A stretch of 64,000 nt of DNA from Marinimicrobium agarilyticum DSM 16975 (lineage in GTDB: Bacteria > Pseudomonadota > Gammaproteobacteria > Pseudomonadales > Cellvibrionaceae), in assembly GCF_000423345.1 (NCBI RefSeq), contig NZ_AUHU01000014.1, forward strand, positions 1 to 64,000. Reading direction: 5' to 3'. Shown piece by piece: positions 54,538 to 64,000 of the stretch (position 1 is the first letter of the stretch; the number at the start of each line of letters is the position of its first letter). The position numbers were made by a program, and so were the translations under genes. The notes beneath the pieces are model-generated. The model did no database searches. It was not told the origin of the DNA and was given only the letters and a program-made list of their open reading frames with translations.

Positions 54538-56085
54538 TTATCTGGAAAGATTTCTCAGAGCCTTGATCTCACCCTGTATATCTTCCACCACACGCGGCCA
54601 GGGTCCAGCGCTGCGTTGGGTCGAAGGCAACTGAGTGATCGCCTGGCGGGCTGCTTCGGAGCTACTGTATCGACCGGTCACAACGACAAACCAGGGCTCT
54701 CCCTGGCGGCGGCTTTCAAAGCTCAGCAATTGCGCACGGTTGGGCTGCTCAGACAAGTAACGCTGAACCGACTCCCGGGAGCTGGCGCCCAACAGCTGGA
54801 GCGTGTAGTCCGAGGGGCGCCAGGAGAGAATGACCTGCTCGTCTTCCGGAATATCGGGCAAGGCCGATGCCTTGGGGGCGGGTGCGGCGGAAGATTCGGA
54901 GGAGCCGGGCTTGGAAGCAGCACTCCGCTGGCTCTGTACCGTCTTATCGACGGGCGCCTCCGATGCTTCAGCTGAAGAGTCACCATCCGTTCCTTCTGAT
55001 GGTAACGTACTGGGTTCGACCTCAATCGTCTCGGGGGACGGCATCTCCGACGGCAGCGATGTGAGACTATGGTTCTCCTCCGCAGGCACCACCACATCGG
55101 CGCCCGCGTCTGCCTCCAGCCGCTTTTCTCTGGCGGGCAGCGTCACCGGCTGAGCCTCTCTCGGCGCAGATACCGTCTCCCTGGTGGCCTCCTCTTCAGC
55201 GTCGCCCCTGTAGAGAAAGACCATCAGCAGCACCCCCAACAATACCGCCACTACCACGATGTGCACCACCGGCAGGGGCGGACGACCGCCTGGTTTGCTC
55301 TGCCGGGGGGTCACAGATTCGAGGAGCCACTGTCGCGCCTGGTGATGAAGCCGGGGCAACCGACCTTCCGCCCGCCGCCACCAGGGCTCCACCTGCTCTT
55401 CCGTGAAAACCTCCGGTCCCATGTAATCCGACATTTCCATGCGAAAATTGAGATAGTCGGTGGCTTCTTCCAGAGAGAAGGACGCAAGTTCAAAGTCGTG
55501 GATCAGAACATCGTGCATATTGAACTGATCGAGTCGCGTCACCATTTCCGGCTCGGCAAACAACACGATATGGAGGCGACGACCGCTGGCGTCCTGCCCC
55601 TGGAGAAGACTGATCAACGCCCCGAGGGTTTTCTCGTCCAGGTGATGAGCGTCATCGATGATGGTCAGCGCGAGCCGGTCTTCCTCGTCGGCCACTTGGG
55701 CAAAGTGCCGAAGCGCGGCCAACAGCCGCCCAATCGATGGCTCGCCTTCCAACGGCAACGAGAAGTGGCGCACCATCTGCCCGAGCACATCAGCGGCCTC
55801 AACCCCGGGTTCGGCGTTGAGTAGACAGATCTCGTCATCCGGTTCGAAGCTGTTCGCCAGCTCTAGCGCGACTCGGCTTTTACCCACGCCGGGCTTGCCG
55901 AGTACCGCAAGAAAGCTGGCGCTGAATTGGCACAGGTGTTGAAGCTGCTCCAGCAGCGCGCGACGGCCGGCACCTCCGAAGAACGTGAACTCCACATCGT
56001 CCTGAAAGGGGTCTTCGGTCAAACCGTAATACTGCCGATAGTCGGCTAAAGCGGTGTCCGAGGCTTCGGTATCGGCGCTGTGCAT
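54538..56085 (-). CDS. damX: DamX-like AAA ATPase with SPOR domain
   Basis: 515 residues. An ExeA-like AAA+ domain (about 20-270) has Walker A in LGKPGVGKSRVALELA and Walker B in LTIIDDAHHLDE. A membrane helix (HIVVVAVLLGVLLMVFLY, about 277-295) precedes a low-complexity acidic/Ser/Pro periplasmic linker, and the C-terminus is a SPOR peptidoglycan-binding domain (YTLQLLGASSRESVQRYL, WFVVVTGRYSSSEAARQAI). In gammaproteobacteria DamX localises to the division septum. Follows aroB in the aroKB-damX cluster. Confidence 0.85.
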   Translation of the reverse strand: MHSADTEASDTALADYRQYYGLTEDPFQDDVEFTFFGGAGRRALLEQLQHLCQFSASFLAVLGKPGVGKSRVALELANSFEPDDEICLLNAEPGVEAADVLGQMVRHFSLPLEGEPSIGRLLAALRHFAQVADEEDRLALTIIDDAHHLDEKTLGALISLLQGQDASGRRLHIVLFAEPEMVTRLDQFNMHDVLIHDFELASFSLEEATDYLNFRMEMSDYMGPEVFTEEQVEPWWRRAEGRLPRLHHQARQWLLESVTPRQSKPGGRPPLPVVHIVVVAVLLGVLLMVFLYRGDAEEEATRETVSAPREAQPVTLPAREKRLEADAGADVVVPAEENHSLTSLPSEMPSPETIEVEPSTLPSEGTDGDSSAEASEAPVDKTVQSQRSAASKPGSSESSAAPAPKASALPDIPEDEQVILSWRPSDYTLQLLGASSRESVQRYLSEQPNRAQLLSFESRRQGEPWFVVVTGRYSSSEAARQAITQLPSTQRSAGPWPRVVEDIQGEIKALRNLSR

Positions 56086-56118
56086 GATGGTGCTACTCCC
56101 CGGGGTTTGTGACTGCGA

Positions 56119-57225
56119 TCAGGCGCCCGGCGGCGCATCTCGCTCATCCGCCCGACAGGCGGCAAAGGTTTCCTGCAATAAATCCTGTTCAATATCGCTG
56201 GTAATCAGCGCCTCACCGAGCTTGCTGAGCAGGACCAGGCGAAGCCGCCCGTCCACGACTTTTTTGTCCACGCCCATCAGTCTCAGGAAGTCCTCCGGTG
56301 CCATATTCGCGGGCGCTTTGACCGGCAGGTGAGCACGCTCCAGCAAACGAATAATTCGGTTCAGTTCGTCTTCGCTGATGGCACCGCGGCGCCAGGAAAG
56401 ATCCGCCGCCATGACCATTCCGGCCGCCACGGCCTCCCCATGAAGCCAGACACCATAGCCCTGGGCGGTCTCAATGGCGTGACCGAAGGTGTGCCCCAGG
56501 TTCAGAATGGCGCGCAAGCCCCCTTCTCTCTCGTCCCGAGCCACCACTCTCGCTTTGTTCTCACAGGAGCGCTTTACCGCATACGCCAGGGTTTTCGGGT
56601 CTTTGGCCAGAAGCTCCGGCATATTGGACTCCAGCCACTGGAAAAATTCCTTATCCGCAATCAGACCGTACTTCACCACCTCGGCAATGCCAGCAGACAG
56701 CTCGCGCGGAGGCAGAGTCTCGAGCACCGACATGTCCGCAATCACCGCCTTGGGCTGGTAGAAAGCGCCGATCATGTTTTTACCCAGGCGATGATTGACG
56801 CCGGTCTTACCGCCCACGGAGGAATCGACCATCGAGAGCAGCGTGGTGGGTACCTGAATAAAGTCAACGCCCCGCTGGTAACAGGCGGCGGCAAAACCCG
56901 CCATATCGCCGACAACGCCGCCGCCGAGCGCCAAAACCGTAGTGGTGCGGTTATGACGTGCTTCGAGCAGACCGTCAAACACCTGGTTCAACGTTTCGAG
57001 GTTCTTGAACGCCTCACCGTCCGGAAGCACGGTGGTATCCACTTCGTAGGCTTCGAAGCGTTTGATCAATTCGGGCAAGTACAGCGGCGCGATCGTCTCG
57101 TTGGTGACAATATAGACTTGATTGGAGCGCAGGTGGCGGAGCAGCAATTCCCCGTTTTCCAGGAGCTGCTCGCCAATGTAAATCGGATAGCTACGATCGG
57201 CCAGATCGACGGTCAGAGTTTGCAT
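56119..57225 (-). CDS. aroB: 3-dehydroquinate synthase
   Basis: 368 residues. It makes dehydroquinate from DAHP, the second shikimate step, using NAD+ and Zn/Co. [24 protein letters not shown] and [34 protein letters not shown] and [13 protein letters not shown] hold the NAD and metal ligands. It is downstream of aroK and upstream of damX. Confidence 0.95.
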   Translation of the reverse strand: MQTLTVDLADRSYPIYIGEQLLENGELLLRHLRSNQVYIVTNETIAPLYLPELIKRFEAYEVDTTVLPDGEAFKNLETLNQVFDGLLEARHNRTTTVLALGGGVVGDMAGFAAACYQRGVDFIQVPTTLLSMVDSSVGGKTGVNHRLGKNMIGAFYQPKAVIADMSVLETLPPRELSAGIAEVVKYGLIADKEFFQWLESNMPELLAKDPKTLAYAVKRSCENKARVVARDEREGGLRAILNLGHTFGHAIETAQGYGVWLHGEAVAAGMVMAADLSWRRGAISEDELNRIIRLLERAHLPVKAPANMAPEDFLRLMGVDKKVVDGRLRLVLLSKLGEALITSDIEQDLLQETFAACRADERDAPPGA

Positions 57226-57295
57226 AATTCACACGGCATCTGAGTGGTAAGACAAGCCATCATCTTAGCATACCGCCCGCGTCTGGGGCGGCGTC

Positions 57296-57808
57296 TCAGG
57301 CGTGGCTCATACGCTCGGCGATGTCCCGGGCAACGGCCTTGGGGGGACGACGGTCGGTGCTCACCACCCAGTCTGCCACCTCCCGGTAGATGGGGTCGCG
57401 CTGATTGAGAAGATCGATGATTTTCTGCCGGGGGTTGTCGACCTGCAGCAGCGGGCGCTTCTTGTCCTTGGCGGTGCGCTCAACCAACTGTTCAATGGAC
57501 GCGGTCAAATAGCAGACCCGACCCGAGCGGTGCATCACTTCGCCATTGACCGGCCGAAGCACAATGCCACCACCAGTGGCAATGACCGCACCGGGTTCCT
57601 CGGCAAGCTCCGCGAGTACCGCCGACTCACGATCGCGAAAGCCGGACTCGCCCTCGACGTCGAAAATCCACGGAATATCCGCTCCGGTGCGTTCTTCAAT
57701 CACCCGATCGCTATCGTAGAAGGGTACCTTCAACTCGGCCGCCAGAAGGCGGCCGATGGTCGACTTGCCGGCCCCCATGGGGCCGACCAGAAATACGTTG
57801 TTAGACAT
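57296..57808 (-). CDS. aroK: Shikimate kinase
   Basis: 170 residues. P-loop [28 protein letters not shown] (shikimate-binding Asp), [13 protein letters not shown] and [10 protein letters not shown] are all present. It phosphorylates shikimate with ATP. Only a few bases separate it from pilQ upstream, so it forms the end of the pil operon and start of aroKB-damX. Confidence 0.95.
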   Translation of the reverse strand: MSNNVFLVGPMGAGKSTIGRLLAAELKVPFYDSDRVIEERTGADIPWIFDVEGESGFRDRESAVLAELAEEPGAVIATGGGIVLRPVNGEVMHRSGRVCYLTASIEQLVERTAKDKKRPLLQVDNPRQKIIDLLNQRDPIYREVADWVVSTDRRPPKAVARDIAERMSHA

Positions 57809-57811
57809 GGC

Positions 57812-59950
57812 TTATTCGGTCAGAGTATCCGCCATAATTTTGGGGGTAATAAACACCAGCAGCTCGCGCTTTTCCTGGGTTCTCACATCCCGGCGGAACA
57901 GTTTACCCAAAACGGGGATATCCCCGAGGAGGGGTACCTTGTCCACACCCTCGACCTGCTCAACCTGGAAGATCCCACCCAGCACCACAGTCTGACCGTT
58001 CTGTACCAACACCTTGGTCATGACTTCAGTGACGTCAATACTGGGGATACCGGAAGCCTGGTTAAGCGCCCCGACGGAGTCCTGATTGATCACCAAATCC
58101 ATGATAATGCGATTATCCGGGGTAATCTGCGGCGTCACATCCAGCTTCAGCACTGCTTCCTTAAAGGAGGTGGTGGTCGCGCCACTGGCCGAGGCTTCCT
58201 GGTAGGGAATCTCGGTACCCGACATGATGGTAGCCTGCTGCTTGTCCCCGGTAATCACTTTCGGCTGAGAAACGATTTCCGCGTCACCGTTGCTCTCAAG
58301 GGCGGATAGCTCCATATCGATAAAGGCACTGTCTGACAGGATACTGAACGCGAAGCTGCCAGCAGGATCGTCCACTCCCAGATCCACCATCTGGTTCTCA
58401 GTCAGATCCAAGCCGCCCGAACCAGTCAACCACTCAGCAGGGGAGCCCGGCGCGGAGTCGAGACCTTCAGTCGAACCCGCGAATTCCACCAACGCGTCCG
58501 AGGAGCGATTAAAGCCTACGCCACCCCAGCGAACCCCCATCTCGCGACGGAAATCGGTGTTGGCGATTACCAGGCGCGCCTCAATCATGACCTGACGAAT
58601 GGGGATATCAATCTGTTCCACCAGACGCTTAAAGGCTTCGATACGATCCGCAGTATCGGTAATGATGATGGAGTTGGTACGCTCGTCGACAATGGCGTCA
58701 CCACGCTCCGACAAGACACTGCCAGTCGCGCGATTGCCGCCGTCGCCGCCACCGGAGCCTCCTCCGCTACGGCCGCCCTCGCCTTCTTCACCGCGGAAGA
58801 GTTCAAACATTTCCCGCGCGTTGGCGTAGCGAACCCGGATGTATTCCGTGCGCAGCGGTGCCAACTCTTCCAACTGCTTGCGGGCGGCCAGTTCCTGACG
58901 TTCGCGCTCGGCAATTTCCGCTGCGGGCGCAACCATCAGCACATTGCCGTTCAAACGCTTGTCCAGACCCTTGGTTTTGAGCACCAGATCGAGCGCCTGA
59001 TCCCAGGGCACGCTGTCTAGGCGAAGCGTGATGCGGCCCTGGACGGTATCACTGGCCACCAGGTTCAGGTCGGTAAAGTCGGCGATGATCTGAAGTACAC
59101 TGCGCACTTCAATGTCCTGGAAGTTCAGTGACAGTTTTTCTCCGGTGTAGCTGAACTCCTGATCCCGTGCTTCCACTTCCTGCTGCGTCAGAGGCTTCAC
59201 ACTGATTACGTACTCATTGTCGGCCTGATAGGCCATGTAGTCGTACTCACCGTTCGCCGCCACTTTAATGACAGTATTGGAACCTTCAGTCTCGGCGGTC
59301 ACCATCGTCACCGGCGTAGCGAAATCAGTCACATCCAGGCGCCGGCGCAGTTCTTCCGGCAGGAAAACATTCTGAATCTCCAGGTCTACACCCTGGGCGG
59401 TTTCGATAATATCGGAACTGATGTTGTCGTCGGAAAGTTGGAGCACCACGCGGCCCTCGCCTTCCTCGCCGCGACGGAAATCAATATTGGTGACGCGGGG
59501 CGCCGCGGTTGCTTTACGGGGCTCGCGCTGGGTTTCAACGTCCACCACTTCGCTACCCTGGGCACCCTGGGAGACGTACCCCCCTTGCGCTGCACCCACT
59601 TCCAGAATGTACTGGTTGCCCTCTACCCGGGCGTTGTAAGTGGTCAGTTCAGAAAGATTGAGGATCAACCTCGTTCGGCCCTGAGAACTCAGCACCAGGG
59701 CACTTGAGCTGTTCTCGAAGGAGAGCGGATAGCGACGCTGCTCCAGGGCACTTTCCACGTCGGGAAAGTCCAGGACAATACGCGCAGGCTGCTCGATCGT
59801 GTACCCCTCGGGCTGTGGAGGAGCGTCATCGAAGGCCATTCGCACTTCAAAGCGCTCGCCCGGCAGTTCGGAGAATTGAATGTCATTGAGTGACTTGGCC
59901 CACCCCAGAGCGGGTGCCAGACAGACCAAAAACAAGGCTAGATTTCGCAT
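57812..59950 (-). CDS. pilQ: Type IV pilus secretin PilQ
   Basis: 712 residues from the ATG at 59950 (MRNLALFLVCLAPALGWAKS, signal peptide). N-terminal AMIN domains (about 25-240) bind peptidoglycan; an STN/secretin N domain (LNFQDIEVRSVLQIIADFTDLNLV) and N1 domain (EYIRVRYANAREMFELFRGE) follow. The secretin core has VMIEARLVIANTDFRREMGV and VLVQNGQTVVLGGIFQ. A Gly/Ser-rich insert (about 415-430) lies in the N1 region. It forms the outer-membrane channel for pilus extension. Confidence 0.95.
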   Translation of the reverse strand: MRNLALFLVCLAPALGWAKSLNDIQFSELPGERFEVRMAFDDAPPQPEGYTIEQPARIVLDFPDVESALEQRRYPLSFENSSSALVLSSQGRTRLILNLSELTTYNARVEGNQYILEVGAAQGGYVSQGAQGSEVVDVETQREPRKATAAPRVTNIDFRRGEEGEGRVVLQLSDDNISSDIIETAQGVDLEIQNVFLPEELRRRLDVTDFATPVTMVTAETEGSNTVIKVAANGEYDYMAYQADNEYVISVKPLTQQEVEARDQEFSYTGEKLSLNFQDIEVRSVLQIIADFTDLNLVASDTVQGRITLRLDSVPWDQALDLVLKTKGLDKRLNGNVLMVAPAAEIAERERQELAARKQLEELAPLRTEYIRVRYANAREMFELFRGEEGEGGRSGGGSGGGDGGNRATGSVLSERGDAIVDERTNSIIITDTADRIEAFKRLVEQIDIPIRQVMIEARLVIANTDFRREMGVRWGGVGFNRSSDALVEFAGSTEGLDSAPGSPAEWLTGSGGLDLTENQMVDLGVDDPAGSFAFSILSDSAFIDMELSALESNGDAEIVSQPKVITGDKQQATIMSGTEIPYQEASASGATTTSFKEAVLKLDVTPQITPDNRIIMDLVINQDSVGALNQASGIPSIDVTEVMTKVLVQNGQTVVLGGIFQVEQVEGVDKVPLLGDIPVLGKLFRRDVRTQEKRELLVFITPKIMADTLTE

Positions 59951-59989
59951 GGTTAACCCCAATAAGCACAGTGCTCGCATGATGATGGC

Positions 59990-60523
59990 CTATTCCTTTT
60001 CTTGTAATTCAATAATTCTGGGACGCTCAACCCAGCCGTTGGCCCCATCGGCAACAATTTCTAAAACCTGAAGCTGTGTCGGTGAGGCCGACACGATACG
60101 TCCATGATTTTTACCTAAATAGTTCCCTTCCGTCACCGCGTGAACACCTCCCTGACCATCGTCAATCAAGGCCCAGAGCTGACCATTTTTGGTCAGGGTC
60201 CCCACCATCATCAGCGATGAAATGTTAAAGCCCTCCAGATATTCCTTCTGACGATTGAAGTCCGGCTCGACCTGTTTCCCCGTCAACTGCGCCCGGCGCT
60301 GCTCTTCCTGCACGGGTGGCTCGAAAGGGCTGCGCATCGTCATCGCGCTGTAGGAAAAGGAACGATAAGGCTGAAACGCCGGGAGCGGCTCAATCTGACC
60401 GGAGGGCTTGTTTTTGGTGCGCTGTATATATTCCTGCAGGTCACCATTATTGGCCCCACCACCACAGGCCGTTAACAGCACGACGCTCAAGCTTAAACTA
60501 ATGCGGTTTATAGTTCTGTTCAT
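59990..60523 (-). CDS. pilP: Type IV pilus inner-membrane lipoprotein PilP
   Basis: 177 residues from the ATG at 60523; a GTG at 60526 is an alternative. Lipoprotein signal ISLSLSVVLLTACGGG with lipobox LTAC. FSYSAMTMRSPFEPPV and LEGFNISSLMMVGTLTKNGQ begin the homology region that contacts PilQ, ending GRIVSASPTQLQVLEIV. It links the PilMNO platform with PilQ. Its start codon overlaps the pilO stop region. Confidence 0.92.
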   Translation of the reverse strand: MNRTINRISLSLSVVLLTACGGGANNGDLQEYIQRTKNKPSGQIEPLPAFQPYRSFSYSAMTMRSPFEPPVQEEQRRAQLTGKQVEPDFNRQKEYLEGFNISSLMMVGTLTKNGQLWALIDDGQGGVHAVTEGNYLGKNHGRIVSASPTQLQVLEIVADGANGWVERPRIIELQEKE

Positions 60524-60525
60524 CA

Positions 60526-61137
60526 CTACTCATCCTGTGACTTATAGCGATAGGTTTTCGCGTCGATCTGCATATTCAGCGGCCCGCTGTCATCGCTCCG
60601 GGTGATCGTGAAATCATGCAGTGTGACGATGCGCGGCATGCCGGCAACCCCACTGACGAACGTTCCCATATCGTGATAGCCACCCTCCACATCAATACTG
60701 ATGGGCAACTCAACGTAAAACTCGGCTTCCTGCTCCGGCTCAAGCACAATGCTGTTGATCTCAAGGCCGCTCTCGGAACCCCGCGCATCGATGTCTTCGA
60801 GCAGACCCGGCACCTCAGTGTCACTGGGCAGACGGGAGAGCAGCGCACCGAAGGACTTCTCCATCTCAACCATCTGAGCGCGATACTCCTCCAGGTTCGC
60901 GGCCTGGAAGCTCTTCGTCTCGAAGGTCTGGCGCAGGCTGGACTCCTCGGCGACGGCGCGCTCCAACTGCTGATTCAGCTCCTTGACCTTGACGTAGTAG
61001 GTTCCAACAAGCACAAGGATCACAAGCAGTGCACACACAAAGATTTTACCGGGAAGAGGCCAAACGCCCATCCGATCCACATCGATGTCATTTACATCGA
61101 AGTTTTTGAGCTGTTCCAGGGTATCGGAAAACGCCAT
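60526..61137 (-). CDS. pilO: Type IV pilus alignment protein PilO
   Basis: 203 residues: one N-terminal membrane helix (IFVCALLVILVLVGTYYVKV, about 31-50), a coiled coil (about 52-100) and a ferredoxin-like periplasmic domain (LPISIDVEGGYHDMGTFVSG). It pairs with PilN. Typical order within pilMNOPQ and tight spacing support the assignment. Confidence 0.92.
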   Translation of the reverse strand: MAFSDTLEQLKNFDVNDIDVDRMGVWPLPGKIFVCALLVILVLVGTYYVKVKELNQQLERAVAEESSLRQTFETKSFQAANLEEYRAQMVEMEKSFGALLSRLPSDTEVPGLLEDIDARGSESGLEINSIVLEPEQEAEFYVELPISIDVEGGYHDMGTFVSGVAGMPRIVTLHDFTITRSDDSGPLNMQIDAKTYRYKSQDE

Positions 61138-61139
61138 GA

Positions 61140-61720
61140 TCAGTTATCTCCCTCGTCGCCCTCGGCGTCGCCTTGCTCGGCGGGAGCCGAGGTGCGAACC
61201 GACATTTTGAAGGCGTTGGCCTGCTCGCCCTGTTCAGGAGCGGCGGTGACCGAGCTCAAGTTGGGCGCGGCGAACCAGTCGGACTCATCCAGGTTGCGCA
61301 TAAAACTGGATACCCGGTTGTTCGACTCAGCAATCCCTTCCAACTCGAAGACATCGCCAGTGCGCACCATGCGGGTCAGGTAGACCCCATCGGGGATGGC
61401 GCGGACCATATCGTCGAAATATCGGACAATCACCGGGCGGGTGCCCTCAAGGTCCTGGATGACGCGCATCCTGGCGAGCAGCTCTTCGCGCTTCTCGCGC
61501 AGCTCGCGAATCTCTTTCACGGCTTCTTCAAGGGCGGCAATTTCCGTTTTCAACATCCGGTTGCGTTCGTTCTGATCGGCGATAGCGGACTGGGCGGTGG
61601 ATACCCACAGGTAAGCAATAAAGGCCGCCACCACTATCACAAAGATCAGAATCCCGATGAATTCTTTTTTCTTTTCCTCACGGTACGCTTCGCGCCACGG
61701 GAGTAGGTTAATTCTTGCCA

Positions 61721-61721
<1 letters not shown>
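61140..61721 (-). CDS. pilN: Type IV pilus alignment protein PilN
   Basis: 193 residues beginning MARINLLPWREAYREEKKKE, the conserved cytoplasmic INLLPWR motif that binds the groove of PilM. A membrane helix (IGILIFVIVVAAFIAYLWV) precedes a coiled coil and a small periplasmic domain. The C-terminal tail (AEQGDAEGDEGDN) is acidic. Start overlaps the pilM stop (ATGA). Confidence 0.93.
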
Positions 61722-62809
<1,088 letters not shown>

Positions 62810-62942
62810 TTAGAGGAAGTTTATGTTATAGGACTTTAAGTTAAGCCTGCAACAAGACTGCGCATATGTAAACAGGTAAAAAGCCCGTATAATGCAGCCG
62901 CTCGCGGCTAATTTCGCTAACTCATTAATTCTCATAGAAAAA

Positions 62943-64000
62943 ATGCCTATCAAAAAGTCCTATCTGAGCCTGCTTTTCTGGCTGTTTGTCGCCGGTTCCG
63001 GCGCCGCACTCGTCGGTTTGGCGGGGTTATACCTCTATCTCAGCCCCAAATTGCCCCCGGTCGAAAGCCTGCGGCAAGTTCAATTACAGACGCCCCTCAG
63101 GGTTTATTCAAGCGACGGGAAGCTAATAGGTGAGTTTGGTGAACAGCGTCGCACCCCGCTCTCATTCGAGGAAATCCCCGATCTGTATATAAAAGCATTA
63201 TTATCCGCCGAAGATGCGGAATTTTACGACCATTCCGGCGTTTCCATTAGGGGACTTTTGAGAGCCGCGTCACAATTATTGAAAACAGGTGAGATTCAGT
63301 CTGGTGGCAGCACACTCACCATGCAGCTGGCAAGGGATTTTTTCCTGTCCCGGGATCAGGTTTTTTCCCGGAAATTCAATGAAATCCTGCTGGCGCTCCA
63401 GATCGAGAACGAGCTCTCAAAACAGGAAATACTCGAACTGTTCAGCAACAAAATGTTTTTTGGCAACCGTGCCTACGGCATTCAGGCCGCCGCCCAAATC
63501 TATTACGGGAAGGACGCCGAGGAGCTTGAACTTCATCAGTGGGCGATGATCGTTGGCGTATTGAAGGCCCCGTCCGCCTACAACCCGCTCGCCAACCTGG
63601 AACGGGCCATGATCCGCCGCAACTGGATTCTCGGACGCATGCTGGAGCTGGGGCACATCGACCAGGCTACCTATGAAGTGGCCGTCAACACTCCGGACAA
63701 CGCGCGCTACCATGGCGCCACTCTCGAGCTCTACGCTCCCTATATTGCGGAGCTGGCCCGCCGCGAGGCGATTGATCGCTTCGGAGAGGAGGCGTACACC
63801 GACGGCTATAAAGTGTATACCACCATCAACAGCCGGTATCAGGCAGCGGCTCAGGACGCCGTGGTAAAGGGTCTGCTGACCTATGACTGGCGCCACGGCT
63901 ATCGTGGACCGGAGGCCCAATGGGGAGAGCGGCCGGAAGACCTCAGCACCTGGACCGAAGCACTGGATGACCTGACTGCCTTCGGGAATCTGGAGCCCGC
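62943..64000 (+). CDS. mrcA: Penicillin-binding protein 1A, N-terminal part (cut by the window edge)
   Basis: 352 complete codons are visible from the ATG at 62943 and the frame remains open at the edge. Residues 11-33 are the membrane anchor (LFWLFVAGSGAALVGLAGLY). The GT51 glycosyltransferase domain follows: LLSAEDAEFYDHSGVSIRGL with the catalytic Glu, GGSTLTMQLARDFFLSRDQ, and KMFFGNRAYGIQAAAQIYYGK. The transpeptidase domain would lie beyond the window. The start of the family's OB-like insertion (YRGPEAQWGERPED) is visible at the end. It polymerises and cross-links peptidoglycan. Confidence 0.93.
   Translation, partial: MPIKKSYLSLLFWLFVAGSGAALVGLAGLYLYLSPKLPPVESLRQVQLQTPLRVYSSDGKLIGEFGEQRRTPLSFEEIPDLYIKALLSAEDAEFYDHSGVSIRGLLRAASQLLKTGEIQSGGSTLTMQLARDFFLSRDQVFSRKFNEILLALQIENELSKQEILELFSNKMFFGNRAYGIQAAAQIYYGKDAEELELHQWAMIVGVLKAPSAYNPLANLERAMIRRNWILGRMLELGHIDQATYEVAVNTPDNARYHGATLELYAPYIAELARREAIDRFGEEAYTDGYKVYTTINSRYQAAAQDAVVKGLLTYDWRHGYRGPEAQWGERPEDLSTWTEALDDLTAFGNLEP

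Overview
The window looks like chromosomal DNA of a GC-rich, Gram-negative gammaproteobacterium. Supporting genes are twin-arginine translocase, Kdo transferase, type IV pilus assembly genes beside aroK-aroB-damX, gltBD, hemE, parC and a divergent PBP1A gene. A secreted multi-domain esterase with lectin and carbohydrate-binding modules suggests a polysaccharide degrader of the Cellvibrio/Saccharophagus/Marinimicrobium type. That placement is inference from gene content; there is no rRNA or other marker here to prove it.

Positions 1-7.3 kb are accessory, AT-richer DNA: an array of integron gene cassettes with no integrase gene in view. All cassette genes point rightwards and are separated by attC recombination sites (about 314-387, 1531-1602, a split site at 1958-1961 plus 3873-3922, 4610-4691, 5218-5277, 6273-6319, 6711-6767, and a relic at 7203-7282). 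Two attC-seeking elements are present: the end of an IS110/IS1111-type insertion sequence at the left edge, and a group IIC-attC intron (1962-3872, minus strand) that splits one attC. Its reverse transcriptase carries an in-frame UGA. Cassette products include an RraB-like protein, a GIY-YIG nuclease-like protein, a GFA-fold zinc protein, a lipoprotein, membrane proteins and unknowns.

From about 7.5 to 64 kb the DNA is mostly ordinary chromosome. In order: DUF2164 protein; secreted esterase; HDAC-family deacetylase; periplasmic MsrA; Mpl; UbiX; WaaA; a NhaR-like LysR regulator divergent from a DabB-DabA inorganic carbon pump; hisI-hisE-tatABC; a chemoreceptor paired with a solute-binding protein; an EAL protein; Cfa and a methyltransferase; a protein with three DnaT-type domains overlapping a lambda-P-like replication gene; a Bax-type glucosaminidase; a PilZ protein and polysaccharide deacetylase; parC with a LEA lipoprotein; several small conserved proteins; a GNAT-C39 fusion; a Na/Pi cotransporter; Psd; a degenerate HD-GYP protein; hemE-gltD-gltB; a large Ig-like lipoprotein; damX-aroB-aroK-pilQPONM; and the start of mrcA.

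Two interspersed repeat families stand out. Family A (13928-14034 and 36725-36836) has a conserved core of about 51 nt between long arms that differ between copies but pair within each copy. Family B (28779-28849 and 32435-32509) consists of paired inverted REP-like units between convergent genes. Two exact TGTGA-N6-TCACA sites lie before gltB and before the gene at 37092. No tRNA, rRNA, CRISPR array, prophage or replication origin was recognised.
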